Shown: positions 17,622 through 25,846, numbered from the stretch's first letter. The stretch: DNA of 47,654 nucleotides from Sphingomonadaceae bacterium (GCA_947454135.1 CANGJI010000002.1:1-47654); one strand, 5' to 3'. Notes: generated from the sequence alone by a model not told the origin. Made by a program: numbers and translations.

Positions 17622-19583
17622 ATGGCATTGAAGGCAGAACCGGCGACCCCGCCACTTGTGGCGGCTGACGCATACCCGCAGCCAGCCTCGGGCCAGCGCC
17701 CCCTGCCCGTCGAGCAGTTCCTGCGCCTGCGCAAGCAGCTGCCACCGATGTACGCCATCCTCACCATGAACGCGGCGGCGCTTGCCTATACGCACATGGG
17801 AATCGCCCCGCATACGCTCACGCTGTGGCTGCCGCTCGCGCTGATCGCAGCGTGCTTCATCCGCATGGTTCACTGGATGCGGCCGCTCGAGGCGAATGTG
17901 ATCAGCGAGGCCCGCGCCCTGCAACTGCTGCGGCGCACCGAATTCATGGCGGCGGCACTTTCGCTGCTGTTCGTCGTATGGGCATTGGCGCTCGAACAGT
18001 TCGGCCATGGCGACGAGCGCGGCCACGTTACCGTCTTCATCGCGATCACGGTGATGGGCTGCATCTTCTGCCTGAGCTACCTGCCGCGCGCGGCGCACCT
18101 CGTCTGCGTCGTCGTGCTGGGGATCTTCCTCACCTACTGCTTCGCGCGCGGGACGGTGACGATGGCTGCGATGGCGCTCAATATCCTCATGGTGAGCGTG
18201 ATCGTGCTCAAGGTCGTGCGCGATCTCTACACATCGTTCACCGCGCTGGAGCATTCGCGCTCGGCGCTGCGGCACGAGCGGAGCCAGGCCCAGCACCTTG
18301 CCGAGGAGAACGCGCGGCTGGCCCATTCCGACCCGCTGACGGGCCTGCCCAATCGCCGCTATTTCTTTGCCCGGCTCGATGCCTTGCTGGCGCGCGGGGA
18401 CCAAGCCGCGCCATTCGCAATCGGCGTGATCGACCTCGACCGTTTCAAGCCGATCAACGATGCCCACGGTCACGCCCAAGGCGACCGCTTGTTGCAGGTC
18501 ATCGGCGAGCGGCTCCGGGAGGCGAGCGGACCCGACGCCGTGATCGCACGGCTGGGCGGAGACGAGTTCGGGTTGATCATCGAAGGGACGATGGAGGCCG
18601 TCGAAGCCAAGGGCGCATGGCTTTGCGAGCGGGTACAGCAGCCGGTGCCGCTGGGCGACATCGCTGTGTCTGTCGGCTGTTCGGTGGGGCTCGCCGCATG
18701 GCCGGAGGCAGGCACGGGCGCGCACGACCTGTTCGACCGGGCAGACTTCGCGCTCTACCATGCCAAGAAGGCCCGGCGCGGCGGGATCGTGCGCTTCTCC
18801 TCGGAGCTGGAACGGATCATCCGCTCCGAACAGGCCCTGGAAGCGGCCCTCCAGAGTGCGGACCTCAAGCGCGAGCTGACCATGGTCTACCAGCCGATCG
18901 TCCGCACCCGTTCGCTCGCGATGGTCGGCGTTGAAGCGCTGGCACGCTGGGAATCGCCGACCATCGGCGCGGTTTCGGCCGAACTTCTGTTCGCCGCCGC
19001 CGAGCGGCTCGGCATGGCCCGCACCGTGACGCTGGCGGCGTTCGAGTGCGTGCTGGCGGATATCGGGCGGCTGCCGCCGGAGCAACGCCTCTCGTTCAAT
19101 CTGGCACCGACCGACATCGCGGATGCAGGCACCGTTACCGCGCTGATCGAGCGCATCGCGCGCAGCGGGGTCGATGCGAGGCGGCTGGTGTTCGAGATCA
19201 CCGAAACCTCGCTCATTGGCGATTTCACGGTGGCCCGGGGCGCGCTGGAGCGGTTGCGCGCCTGCGGCGCCATGATCGCGCTCGATGACTTCGGGACGGG
19301 CTATTCCAGCCTCAGCACGCTCCACATGCTGCCGATCGACATCATCAAGATCGACCGCAGTTTTGCAGTGCGGCTGGACGATCCGGAAGGGCGGCGGCTG
19401 GTCCGCGCGATCTTCAACCTCACGCGCTCGCTGCGGCTCGAATGCGTGTTCGAGGGGATCGAGACCGAGATGCAGCTGATGGAAGCGACCCTCGCCGGCT
19501 TCCACTATGCGCAAGGCTATTTCATCGAACGACCGGTGGCGCTTGGCGTGCTGCTGGAGCAGCACTCCGCCCGGGCTGCCTAG
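17622..19583 (+). CDS. membrane-bound GGDEF-EAL protein (c-di-GMP turnover)
   Basis: The product has 653 residues: roughly six membrane segments (about 43-200), a short coiled linker, a GGDEF domain with intact GGDEF at 312-316, and an EAL domain. The EAL part keeps EALAR (438-442), N493, E525 and E528, DDFGTG (555-560), K576, EGIET (611-615) and Q631, so phosphodiesterase activity is predicted. The cyclase motif is also intact. The usual RxxD inhibitory site before GGDEF is absent (GPDA at the aligned position). The input signal for the membrane sensor is unknown. Its stop codon overlaps that of engB (shared CTAG). Confidence 0.93.
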   Translation: MALKAEPATPPLVAADAYPQPASGQRPLPVEQFLRLRKQLPPMYAILTMNAAALAYTHMGIAPHTLTLWLPLALIAACFIRMVHWMRPLEANVISEARALQLLRRTEFMAAALSLLFVVWALALEQFGHGDERGHVTVFIAITVMGCIFCLSYLPRAAHLVCVVVLGIFLTYCFARGTVTMAAMALNILMVSVIVLKVVRDLYTSFTALEHSRSALRHERSQAQHLAEENARLAHSDPLTGLPNRRYFFARLDALLARGDQAAPFAIGVIDLDRFKPINDAHGHAQGDRLLQVIGERLREASGPDAVIARLGGDEFGLIIEGTMEAVEAKGAWLCERVQQPVPLGDIAVSVGCSVGLAAWPEAGTGAHDLFDRADFALYHAKKARRGGIVRFSSELERIIRSEQALEAALQSADLKRELTMVYQPIVRTRSLAMVGVEALARWESPTIGAVSAELLFAAAERLGMARTVTLAAFECVLADIGRLPPEQRLSFNLAPTDIADAGTVTALIERIARSGVDARRLVFEITETSLIGDFTVARGALERLRACGAMIALDDFGTGYSSLSTLHMLPIDIIKIDRSFAVRLDDPEGRRLVRAIFNLTRSLRLECVFEGIETEMQLMEATLAGFHYAQGYFIERPVALGVLLEQHSARAA

Positions 19584-20242
19584 ATCGCGGCGTCCTCGAG
19601 GATGGCGGCGCGCAGCTCGGCAATCCCCATCTTGAGTTCCGATGAGGTGACGTGAATCTGCGGATAGGCCGCAGTGCGCTTGCGCGCGGCCGCTTCGGTC
19701 GCGGCGACGGTCGCAGCGAGCTCGCTGGCCTTGATCTTGTCCGCCTTGGTGAGGACGACGCGGTAGCCGACGGCGGCTTCATCCAGCATCTGCATCATGT
19801 CCTCGTCCACCGGCTTGATGCCGTGGCGCGCATCGATGAGCAGCAGCGTGCGCTTGAGCACCACCCGCCCGCGCAGGAAATCCCGTACCAGCCGCCGCCA
19901 CTGTTCGGTGACCGACGGCGGCGCCTTGGCAAAGCCGTAGCCCGGCATGTCGACCAGGCGCATCTGGACCGGGTCGGCCACTTCGAAGAAATTGAGCTCC
20001 TGCGTACGGCCCGGCGTGACCGAGGTGCGCGCCAGCGAATTGCGCCCGGTCAGCGCATTCAGCAGCGATGACTTGCCGACGTTGGAGCGGCCGGAGAACG
20101 CGATCTCGGGCACCGTGGGATCGGGCAGGAACCTCAGCGCGGGCGCAGACTTGAGGAACGTGATCGGCCCCGCGAAGAGGCGCCGCGCGCGCTCTTCCAG
20201 TTCGGCGCGCGCTACGGCTTCTGCTTCGGTCAGATCGGTCAT
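19580..20242 (-). CDS. engB: ribosome biogenesis GTPase EngB (YsxC/YihA)
   Basis: This essential GTPase assists assembly of the large ribosomal subunit. The 220 residues show G1 GRSNVGKSS, the G2-region T within TSVTPGRTQELNFF, G3 DMPGYG and G4 TKAD. The ATG at 20240-20242 is chosen; it gives a normal N-terminus (MTDLTEAEAV), whereas an upstream TTG would overlap the yidC stop. It is the last gene of the rpmH-rnpA-yidD-yidC-engB run. Confidence 0.96.
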   Translation of the reverse strand: MTDLTEAEAVARAELEERARRLFAGPITFLKSAPALRFLPDPTVPEIAFSGRSNVGKSSLLNALTGRNSLARTSVTPGRTQELNFFEVADPVQMRLVDMPGYGFAKAPPSVTEQWRRLVRDFLRGRVVLKRTLLLIDARHGIKPVDEDMMQMLDEAAVGYRVVLTKADKIKASELAATVAATEAAARKRTAAYPQIHVTSSELKMGIAELRAAILEDAAI

Positions 20243-20253
20243 CGTACCATCAA

Positions 20254-22077
20254 TCAACGAGTCTTGGGCTTGCGCGGCGTGGTCTTCTGCTCACGCGCAG
20301 CAACGCGGTCGATGTCGAGCTGGTCCTTGCTCGCCTGCGCCTTCAGCTGCGGGTGCCTGCTGTAGAGGTACTTCTGCTGCGCGATGGTGAGCAGGTTCGA
20401 GGTGATCCAGTAGATCAGCAGACCCGCCGCGAAGGGGGCCATCACGAACATCATCATCCACGGCATCAGCGCCATGACCTGCTGCTGCGAAGGATCCATC
20501 GCGGCCGGTTGCAGCTTGAACTGCGCCCACATGGTGATGCCGAGAAGGATCGCCAGCACGCCGATCGCAAGGAACGCGGGCGGGGTGAACGGCAGCAGGC
20601 CGAACAGGTTGAGCACATGCAGCGGATCGGGCGCGGAGAGGTCCTTGATCCAGCCGAAGAAGGGCTGGTGGCGCATCTCGATGGTGAGCACGAGCACCTT
20701 GTAGAGCGCGAAGAACACCGGGATCTGCAGGAAGATCGGCAAGCAGCCGGCAAGCGGATTGACGCCCTCTTCCTTGTAGAGCGCCATGATTTCCTGCTGC
20801 TGCTTCTGCTTGTCGTCCTTGAAGCGATCCTGGATGACCTTCAGCTTGGGCTGGATCGCGCGCATCGCCGCCATCGAGGCGAACTGGCGCTGCGCCACCG
20901 GGAACATCATGCCGCGCACGATCAGCGTGAGCAGGATGATCGCCACACCAAAGTTGTGCACCGCGCGGAACAGCGAATCGAGCAGCCAGAAGATCGGCTT
21001 CTCGAACCAGCGGAACCAGCCCCAATCGATCGAGAGCGAGAGATTGGTAGCGCCCTGCTTCTCGTAGGCTTCGAGGACGTTGTTTTCCTTGGCACCGGCG
21101 AAGAGACGCACCGTCTGCGTCGCGGTCTGGCCCGGCGCGACCGTGGCCACCGGGTAGATCAGGTCGGCCCGGAAGATGTCGGGCGCGACGCTGCGGAAAT
21201 CACCCTTGGGCTGCACGGCGCCGTTCGCGGTGTCCGGGATCAGCGCGGAGAGCCAGTAGATGTCGGTGAAGCCGATCCAGTTGGCCGAGCCAGCCGGGCT
21301 GACCGTGCCGGCGGTCTTCACGTCGGAATAGTTGTTGTCGAACGTGACGGCACCGTCGAACGCCGCAATCGGGCCCGAGTGCACGTTCCACGTATCGATG
21401 CTTGCGGTGCGGTCCGTACGGTTGACCAGCGCGAAGGGCTTGATCGCGATCGGCGCGCCGCCGGGGTTGCTGACCGACTGGGTCACCGTGATCAGGTAGT
21501 TCTGGTCGATCGCATAACGGATCACGAAAGTCTGGCCGGTGGGGTTGGTCCAGCGCAGGGTGACCGGCGTCGCAGGCGTGAGCTTTGCGCCATCGGCCTG
21601 CCACATCGTGTCCGGACCCGGTGCGACAAGCCCGTTCTGGCCGATCCAGCCGACCTGCGCATAGTGCTGCGCGGGCGTGCCGGCGGGCGAGAACAGGCGC
21701 ACCGGCGGGCTGTTCTTGTCGAGCGTCTCACGGTGGCGGGCGAGCATCAGATCATCGACGATGCCGCCCATGAGGTTGATCGAACCCTTCAGGCCCGGCG
21801 CATCGATGGCAACGCGGTGGCCGGCGGCGAGCGCCTGGGCAAGATCCTGCTTCTCAAGCGCGACGTCGGCCGGGGCCTGCAGTCCGCCTTCGCGGTTGGG
21901 CTTGATCGCGGGCGCAGGTGCGGGCGCAGCGCCCCCATTGGCAGACGCAGTCGTTGCCGGCGCACCGGCGCCAGACTTGGCGGGCTGCGGATAATAGTAC
22001 CGCATGCCGAGGTCCCAGCCCACGAGCATGAGGGCCATGAGCACCATCGCCAGGATCACATTGCGCTGATTTTCCAC
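20254..22077 (-). CDS. yidC: membrane protein insertase YidC
   Basis: YidC inserts and folds inner-membrane proteins alone or with SecYEG. The 607-residue product has the Gram-negative layout: N-terminal anchor (NVILAMVLMALMLVGWDL), a Pro/Ala-rich linker, a large periplasmic domain (about 70-360), and the conserved five-segment core with GVAIILLTLIVR, the positively charged pocket region near MFPVAQRQFASMAAM, KEEGVNPLAGCLPIFLQIPVFFALY and a basic C-terminal tail. yidD lies 54 bp upstream and engB 11 bp downstream, all co-oriented. Confidence 0.97.
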   Translation of the reverse strand: MENQRNVILAMVLMALMLVGWDLGMRYYYPQPAKSGAGAPATTASANGGAAPAPAPAIKPNREGGLQAPADVALEKQDLAQALAAGHRVAIDAPGLKGSINLMGGIVDDLMLARHRETLDKNSPPVRLFSPAGTPAQHYAQVGWIGQNGLVAPGPDTMWQADGAKLTPATPVTLRWTNPTGQTFVIRYAIDQNYLITVTQSVSNPGGAPIAIKPFALVNRTDRTASIDTWNVHSGPIAAFDGAVTFDNNYSDVKTAGTVSPAGSANWIGFTDIYWLSALIPDTANGAVQPKGDFRSVAPDIFRADLIYPVATVAPGQTATQTVRLFAGAKENNVLEAYEKQGATNLSLSIDWGWFRWFEKPIFWLLDSLFRAVHNFGVAIILLTLIVRGMMFPVAQRQFASMAAMRAIQPKLKVIQDRFKDDKQKQQQEIMALYKEEGVNPLAGCLPIFLQIPVFFALYKVLVLTIEMRHQPFFGWIKDLSAPDPLHVLNLFGLLPFTPPAFLAIGVLAILLGITMWAQFKLQPAAMDPSQQQVMALMPWMMMFVMAPFAAGLLIYWITSNLLTIAQQKYLYSRHPQLKAQASKDQLDIDRVAAREQKTTPRKPKTR

Positions 22078-22131
22078 TCTGCCTCGCGTTCGTAAATCTT
22101 GTTTGCCGGGTGACGGTTCACGGACCAGGCT

Positions 22132-22344
22132 CTAGGGGACCGGGTCGTAGCCGTGGCCACCCCAAGGATGGCAGCGCAATAGCCGCTTCGCCGTCAGCCA
22201 ACCACCCTTAATCGCACCGTGTTTGCCAAGGGCCTCGATCGCATATTGCGAACACGAGGGGCTGTAGCGGCAGGAAGGGGGAAGTACCACCGAAGGGCCA
22301 AGTTGCCACAGGCGCACCAGCAGGATCAGCAGGCGCCGGATCAC
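22132..22344 (-). CDS. yidD: membrane protein insertion efficiency factor YidD
   Basis: This small peripheral inner-membrane protein helps YidC-dependent insertion. The 70 residues contain the family motif [17 protein letters not shown] and [12 protein letters not shown]. The start is a GTG whose last bases overlap the rnpA stop (GTGA), a typical translational coupling. It lies between rnpA and yidC as in most bacteria. Confidence 0.95.
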   Translation of the reverse strand: MIRRLLILLVRLWQLGPSVVLPPSCRYSPSCSQYAIEALGKHGAIKGGWLTAKRLLRCHPWGGHGYDPVP

Positions 22345-22739
22345 TTGCCCCGCCCTTTCGGCTTGCCCTTGAAGCCCGGCCTGCGGGGTGGATCACCTTT
22401 GCCGGCGGCGGCGCGGGCCAGCGCGGCTTCAAGTTCCTGCCGGAGCAGCGCAAAATCGCGTTCGATCCCGTTTTCCCGGCCGATCAGCACATGATCGGCT
22501 CCGGCGATGCCCTGTAGCGGGAGGATCTCGCGGGCAAGCGCGCGCAAGCGGCGCTTCATGCGGTTGCGGGCGACCGCGTTGCCGATGCGTTTGGTGACGG
22601 TGACCCCGAAGCGCTGCGAGCGATCAGCCCGGCCAAGCGGGTTCACCAAAAGGACGAAACCGGGCCTTGCGACCCGGATTCCGTTGTTCGCGGCGAGAAA
22701 ATCCGCCCGCTTCGCAATGGTTTCCAGTTTGCACCCCAT
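22341..22739 (-). CDS. rnpA: ribonuclease P protein component
   Basis: RnpA is the protein subunit of RNase P, which matures tRNA 5' ends. The 132-residue basic product has an N-terminal [29 protein letters not shown] and the RNA-binding RNR motif continuing as [12 protein letters not shown] Lys/Gly/Pro-rich tail of about 25 residues extends past the usual domain. It is 26 bp downstream of rpmH and overlaps yidD. Confidence 0.96.
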   Translation of the reverse strand: MGCKLETIAKRADFLAANNGIRVARPGFVLLVNPLGRADRSQRFGVTVTKRIGNAVARNRMKRRLRALAREILPLQGIAGADHVLIGRENGIERDFALLRQELEAALARAAAGKGDPPRRPGFKGKPKGRGK

Positions 22740-22765
22740 GACAGGGGCAACCGGCGCCTCAGCGA

Positions 22766-22900
22766 TCAGGCCGAGAGCTTCTTGCGGCCACGCGCACGGC
22801 GGGCGCGAAGCACCTTGCGGCCGCCCGGGGTCGCCGAACGGGTGCGGAAACCGTGACGGCGGGCACGAACGAGGTTGCTGGGCTGGAAAGTGCGCTTCAT
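22766..22900 (-). CDS. rpmH: 50S ribosomal protein L34
   Basis: This 44-residue basic protein starts [18 protein letters not shown], followed by [13 protein letters not shown], and ends GRKKLSA, an unmistakable L34. It is too short to be picked by length but is fully conserved, with the stop TGA at 22766-22768 and the ATG at 22898-22900. It heads the rnpA-yidD-yidC-engB operon, with a sigma-70-like promoter about 70-100 bp upstream. Confidence 0.98.
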   Translation of the reverse strand: MKRTFQPSNLVRARRHGFRTRSATPGGRKVLRARRARGRKKLSA

Positions 22901-22971
22901 CGGTTTGCTCTTTTCATTCGAATCGGTTTGGCCGTGGCCTGCGCAGAACGCGGCCCGGAATCAGGTGGGCG

Positions 22972-23000
22972 CCGATACGCTGCACTGCCGTTGCAGTCAA
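22972..23000 (-). promoter_or_regulatory. sigma-70-like promoter of the rpmH-rnpA-yidD-yidC-engB operon
   Basis: On the minus strand a TTGACT hexamer (22995-23000) is followed after exactly 17 bases by TATCGG (22972-22977). A start point near 22965 would leave a leader of about 65 nt before the rpmH ATG. The spacing and the -35 match make this the best promoter in the gap. Confidence 0.6.
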
Positions 23001-23059
23001 GCACCGCGGCAGATCCGCAGCCCTGCCTCCAGCGATCCCGTCCTGATCAGACTGACAGA

Positions 23060-23089
23060 AAAAAGGCCCGGTCGTTGCCAACCGGGCCT
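23060..23089 (-). terminator. intrinsic terminator, minus strand
   Basis: The 9 bp perfect stem AGGCCCGGT (23064-23072) / ACCGGGCCT (23081-23089) has an 8-base loop and, on the minus strand, is followed by a run of T. It would end transcripts coming from the right: either the universal stress protein mRNA about 240 bp away or a separate short RNA starting near 23150. Confidence 0.85.
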
Positions 23090-23150
23090 GAAAGTTTTGG
23101 GAGAGGATGCCTGAAAGGCCATTTTCATATGCAACCATCCCCGCCTTTTC

Positions 23151-23190
23151 GCAAGTGCGAAACGAGCCACAGTGGTTGCACTTTTTGCAA
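23151..23190 (-). promoter_or_regulatory. 40 bp shared intergenic motif, copy B
   Basis: This segment aligns without gaps to 39566-39605 with 31 of 40 bases identical. Common blocks are GCAAGTGCGAA at the left and GTTGCA-N5-TGCAA at the right (plus-strand reading). It also overlaps a perfect 7 bp inverted repeat TTTCGCA-AG-TGCGAAA at 23147-23162. In both places a minus-strand terminator lies downstream. It looks like a regulator or promoter signal; the binding protein is unknown. Confidence 0.5.
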
Positions 23191-23330
23191 CGCTCTGCAC
23201 TCATGCCGCAAAGAAGCGCCAATTTCGGTCGGCATTACAGCGCCATGACTCCTGCAAATACCGTCGATGCAGAAATCGAATAGCGCCCTGGTTGCGCCGC
23301 AACATGCCCCAAGGGGAATATCGAAGGCGC

Positions 23331-24110
23331 TCAATGCGCCAGCAGCAGCGGCACCATCGACTTGTCGAGCAGATCGCGCGAGACCCCGCCAAGCAGCAAT
23401 TCGCGCAGCCGGCTCTTGCCGAATACGCCCATCACGATCAGCCCTGCGCCCAGTTCATGGGCCTTGTCGGCAATCGTGGAGGCGATCGCGCCGTGCTTGG
23501 CCACTTCATGCACGTCCGCATGGATGTCGTGACGCGAGAGGTAGCAGGCGGCATCGCGCGCGGGGAAGCTGTCCTCCTGCTCGCGGACCATGAGGATATG
23601 CACGGTGCTGGCAAGGCGGAGCAGCGGCAGCGCGGCACGCATCGCGGCGGCCGCCTCATGGCCGCCATCCCACGCGAGCAACACAGGCTTGTCGAACGTC
23701 ACCAGCGGCACGCCGCGCGGCAAGGCAAGGACCGGACAATGCGAGCCCAGCGCGACTTCCTCGAGCGCCGGATCATCGAGGCTGGCGACGATCACATCAG
23801 TGAAGCGGGCGGCGGCGGCGACACCCTCGACGCGGCCCTGATCGGTCAGCACCACATCGAACGCCACGTCTTCCTTGGCGAGGCGCGCATCGAGCTCCTT
23901 GGCGAGCTGCTCGTCTGCCGCACGCACCTCGTTGATCACCTCGGCCGACAACGCAGCGCCGCCGAACGGCTCCCACAGCGCCATCTGGGCAAACGGAGTC
24001 GCGATCTGGAACGAGACATGGCCGCGCATGGCCCGTGCCAGCGCAAGCGCGGTTTCAACACGGTCGTCGAGGGTATCGGCGGTATCGGCAGGGCACAGAA
24101 TCGCACGCAT
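23331..24110 (-). CDS. universal stress protein (tandem Usp domains)
   Basis: The product has 259 residues with two Usp-like halves. The first begins MRAILCPADTADTL; the second begins near DKPVLLAWDGGHEAAAAMRAAL and ends with the ATP-binding signature GVFGKSRLRELLLGG(V)S, matching G-2x-G-9x-G. Such proteins are cytoplasmic stress factors, often induced by low oxygen or stasis. An FNR-type box centred about 65 bp upstream of the start supports oxygen control. The first half lacks a clear ATP loop. Confidence 0.9.
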   Translation of the reverse strand: MRAILCPADTADTLDDRVETALALARAMRGHVSFQIATPFAQMALWEPFGGAALSAEVINEVRAADEQLAKELDARLAKEDVAFDVVLTDQGRVEGVAAAARFTDVIVASLDDPALEEVALGSHCPVLALPRGVPLVTFDKPVLLAWDGGHEAAAAMRAALPLLRLASTVHILMVREQEDSFPARDAACYLSRHDIHADVHEVAKHGAIASTIADKAHELGAGLIVMGVFGKSRLRELLLGGVSRDLLDKSMVPLLLAH

Positions 24111-24139
24111 CGGGCTTCTCCCTAACTTTGGCTAGCACA

Positions 24140-24182
24140 CCAATACACCCGATCCGGACCGAGACCCAATGATCCACATCAA
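24140..24182 (-). promoter_or_regulatory. FNR/CRP-type box and promoter of the universal stress protein gene
   Basis: ATGATCCACATCAA at 24169-24182 matches TTGAT-N4-ATCAA in 9 of 10 fixed bases. On the minus strand a TATTGG hexamer at 24140-24145 predicts a start near 24134, which puts the box centre about 42 bp upstream, the classic class II FNR arrangement. Only the stress protein gene reads away from it with this geometry. Confidence 0.6.
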
Positions 24183-24260
24183 TTCGGCTGACGAGGTCGC
24201 CGGCCTTGCGCGCCGCGCGCCGACCGCTATGCCGCCAAGGCAGGAAAACAGGGAGCGGAC

Positions 24261-24923
24261 ATGGTGACGGAGCGGACGTTTGCAGCAGTGATCTTCGATT
24301 TCGGCGGGGTTATCACCTCGTCGCCGTTCGAGGCGTTCAACCGGCTGGAAGCGGAGCGCGGCCTGCCGCAGGACTTCGTCCGCCAGGTCAATGCCACCAA
24401 TCCCGACGACAACGCCTGGGCCCGATTCGAACGCGCGGAGATCGGCGCAGCGGAGTTCGACGCTCTGTTCGCCGCCGAAGCCCTCGCGCAGGGACATGAG
24501 CTTGCCGGGGCGGACGTCCTCGCGGTGCTGGCGGGCACGGTGCGTCCGGCGATGGTCCGCGCACTCGATCAGCTCAAGGCGGCCGGATACCGGATCGCCT
24601 GCATCACCAACAATGTGCCGACCGGCCACGGCGCAGGGCTCGCCCGCAGCGATGATCGCAGCGACGCGCTCGAGCAGATCTTCGCGCGCTTCGAGCACGT
24701 CATCGAGAGCAGCAAGGCCGGGGTCCGCAAGCCCGATCCGCGCATCTACCAGATGATGTGGGAGAAGCTTGGGCTGGAACCCGCCGCCTGCATCTACCTC
24801 GACGACCTTGGCGTGAACTGCAAACCGGCGGCAAAGCTGGGCATGCACGCGATCAAGGTGACGAGCGGCGAACAGGCGCTGGCCGATCTCGGCGCAGTGC
24901 TGGGCATGGCTTTCGCAGCCTAA
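24261..24923 (+). CDS. HAD superfamily hydrolase, subfamily IA
   Basis: The product has 220 residues with the HAD motifs: nucleophile D13 in IFDFGGV, motif II in ITNNVP, motif III lysine in KAGVRKPDPRIY and motif IV DD in LDDLGVNCKPA. The position two after D13, usually an Asp acid/base, is Gly (G15), as in several phosphatase-like HAD proteins related to the N-terminal domains of ACAD10 and epoxide hydrolase. Substrate unknown; the catalytic step may be altered. The stop overlaps that of the convergent LysR gene by 4 bp. Confidence 0.9.
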   Translation: MVTERTFAAVIFDFGGVITSSPFEAFNRLEAERGLPQDFVRQVNATNPDDNAWARFERAEIGAAEFDALFAAEALAQGHELAGADVLAVLAGTVRPAMVRALDQLKAAGYRIACITNNVPTGHGAGLARSDDRSDALEQIFARFEHVIESSKAGVRKPDPRIYQMMWEKLGLEPAACIYLDDLGVNCKPAAKLGMHAIKVTSGEQALADLGAVLGMAFAA

Positions 24924-25792
24924 GGATCCATACGGAGCTCGCCCGCGCGGCGGAAGAGTTCAAGGACAAGCGGATCGCTTTCGGTCTGACGGATCGCCGC
25001 TTCGAACCGGATCGTTCGCTCCGGGCGCGGCAGCACTTCGGCGAGCGTGCCATCTGCCAGCAGGGGCCGGATCATCGGTTCGGGAAGCACCGCCGCGCCG
25101 CCGCCGCCGCAGATGATATCGATCAGCATCCGCACGTTGTTGCAGGTGCCGAGCGAACGCGGGGTGATCCCGTGGGCGCCAAGCGAATCGACCGTGACGC
25201 CGTGGAGCGGGGAGTGATCCGGGATCGACCAGACCGGCAGCGGACCGGCAAAGCCGCCGGCCTCCACCGTCGCGCGGCTCGCGGCCCAGACGAGCCCGAC
25301 CGAACCGATCGGCGCCGTCCGGATACCCGGGCTCGCCACCGGACCAGCGAGGAAGGCAAGATCGATCGTCCCGCCCAGCAGCTGCTGGAACATGCGCGCG
25401 GTGAGATCGAGCTCCAGCTCAAGCGTCACACCGGGCAGATCGCGCTCGACCGCGTGGACGAAGCCCGGCAGGCACGAGGCGGCGGCGATTTCCCCGCTGC
25501 CGATGCGCACCAACCCGCTCGCACCTTCAAAGCCCGAGGCGGAGAGCAGCACTTTTTCAAAACCTGCCCAGAGCGGTTCGCATTCCTGCACCAGCCGCCG
25601 CCCCCGCGCGGTGAGCACCATGTTGCGCCCTTGACGCTGGAAGATCGCGATACCGAGCTGCTCCTCGATCTCACGCACCCGCGCGGAGATGGCCGGCTGC
25701 GAGGTGTTCATCCGCTCCGCCGCAGCACGGAAAGTGCCGAGCCGCGAGATCCACAGCAGGGTTTCGAAATGGTAGAGGGCAATCCGCTTCAT
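24920..25792 (-). CDS. LysR family transcriptional regulator, divergent from scoAB
   Basis: The product has 290 residues: an N-terminal winged helix (FETLLWISRLGTFRAAAERMNTSQPAISARVREIEEQLG) and a LysR substrate-binding domain from about residue 85. The ATG at 25790-25792 fits the family start; a frame to 25828 runs through the operator. It is divergent from scoA across a 93 bp gap containing an inverted repeat, so it most likely controls scoAB, with an acid or CoA-ester effector (inference). Confidence 0.92.
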   Translation of the reverse strand: MKRIALYHFETLLWISRLGTFRAAAERMNTSQPAISARVREIEEQLGIAIFQRQGRNMVLTARGRRLVQECEPLWAGFEKVLLSASGFEGASGLVRIGSGEIAAASCLPGFVHAVERDLPGVTLELELDLTARMFQQLLGGTIDLAFLAGPVASPGIRTAPIGSVGLVWAASRATVEAGGFAGPLPVWSIPDHSPLHGVTVDSLGAHGITPRSLGTCNNVRMLIDIICGGGGAAVLPEPMIRPLLADGTLAEVLPRPERTIRFEAAIRQTESDPLVLELFRRAGELRMDP

Positions 25793-25807
25793 TGATGCAA
25801 TTCTCTT

Positions 25808-25846
25808 ATCGATTGCGATAAAAAACAATCGCTCATCGCAATTGAT
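25808..25846. promoter_or_regulatory. inverted-repeat operator between the LysR gene and scoA
   Basis: ATCGATTGCGAT (25808-25819) and ATCGCAATTGAT (25835-25846) are inverted repeats matching at 11 of 12 positions with a 15 bp spacer. The right arm ends 4 bp before a possible scoA -10 box TATGGT (25851-25856) that lacks a good -35, as expected for an activator-dependent LysR promoter. Confidence 0.55.

Larger units (their letters stand above)
22901..23330. other. 430 bp gap between rpmH and the universal stress protein gene
   Basis: The gap holds the rpmH promoter (22972-23000), a minus-strand terminator (23064-23089) and a motif at 23151-23190 shared with the region upstream of guaA. Between motif and terminator lies room for a minus-strand transcript of about 60-100 nt. 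A frame containing RCKKCNHCGSFRTCEK crosses the motif but has no ribosome site, so it is not called as a gene. Confidence 0.6.

Noticed and set aside
22914..23222. Frame with a cysteine cluster RCKKCNHCGSFRTCEK resembling a zinc finger
   Set aside because: The cysteines come from the shared 40 bp motif, whose other copy has a stop codon shortly upstream and no start. There is no ribosome site and the frame runs through a terminator and the rpmH promoter.
24280..24310. A frame reading GADVCSSDL, the peptide typical of Illumina adapter contamination
   Set aside because: The underlying DNA (GCGGACGTTTGCAGCAGT) differs from the adapter sequence and is the out-of-frame start of an intact HAD hydrolase gene, so the match is coincidence.
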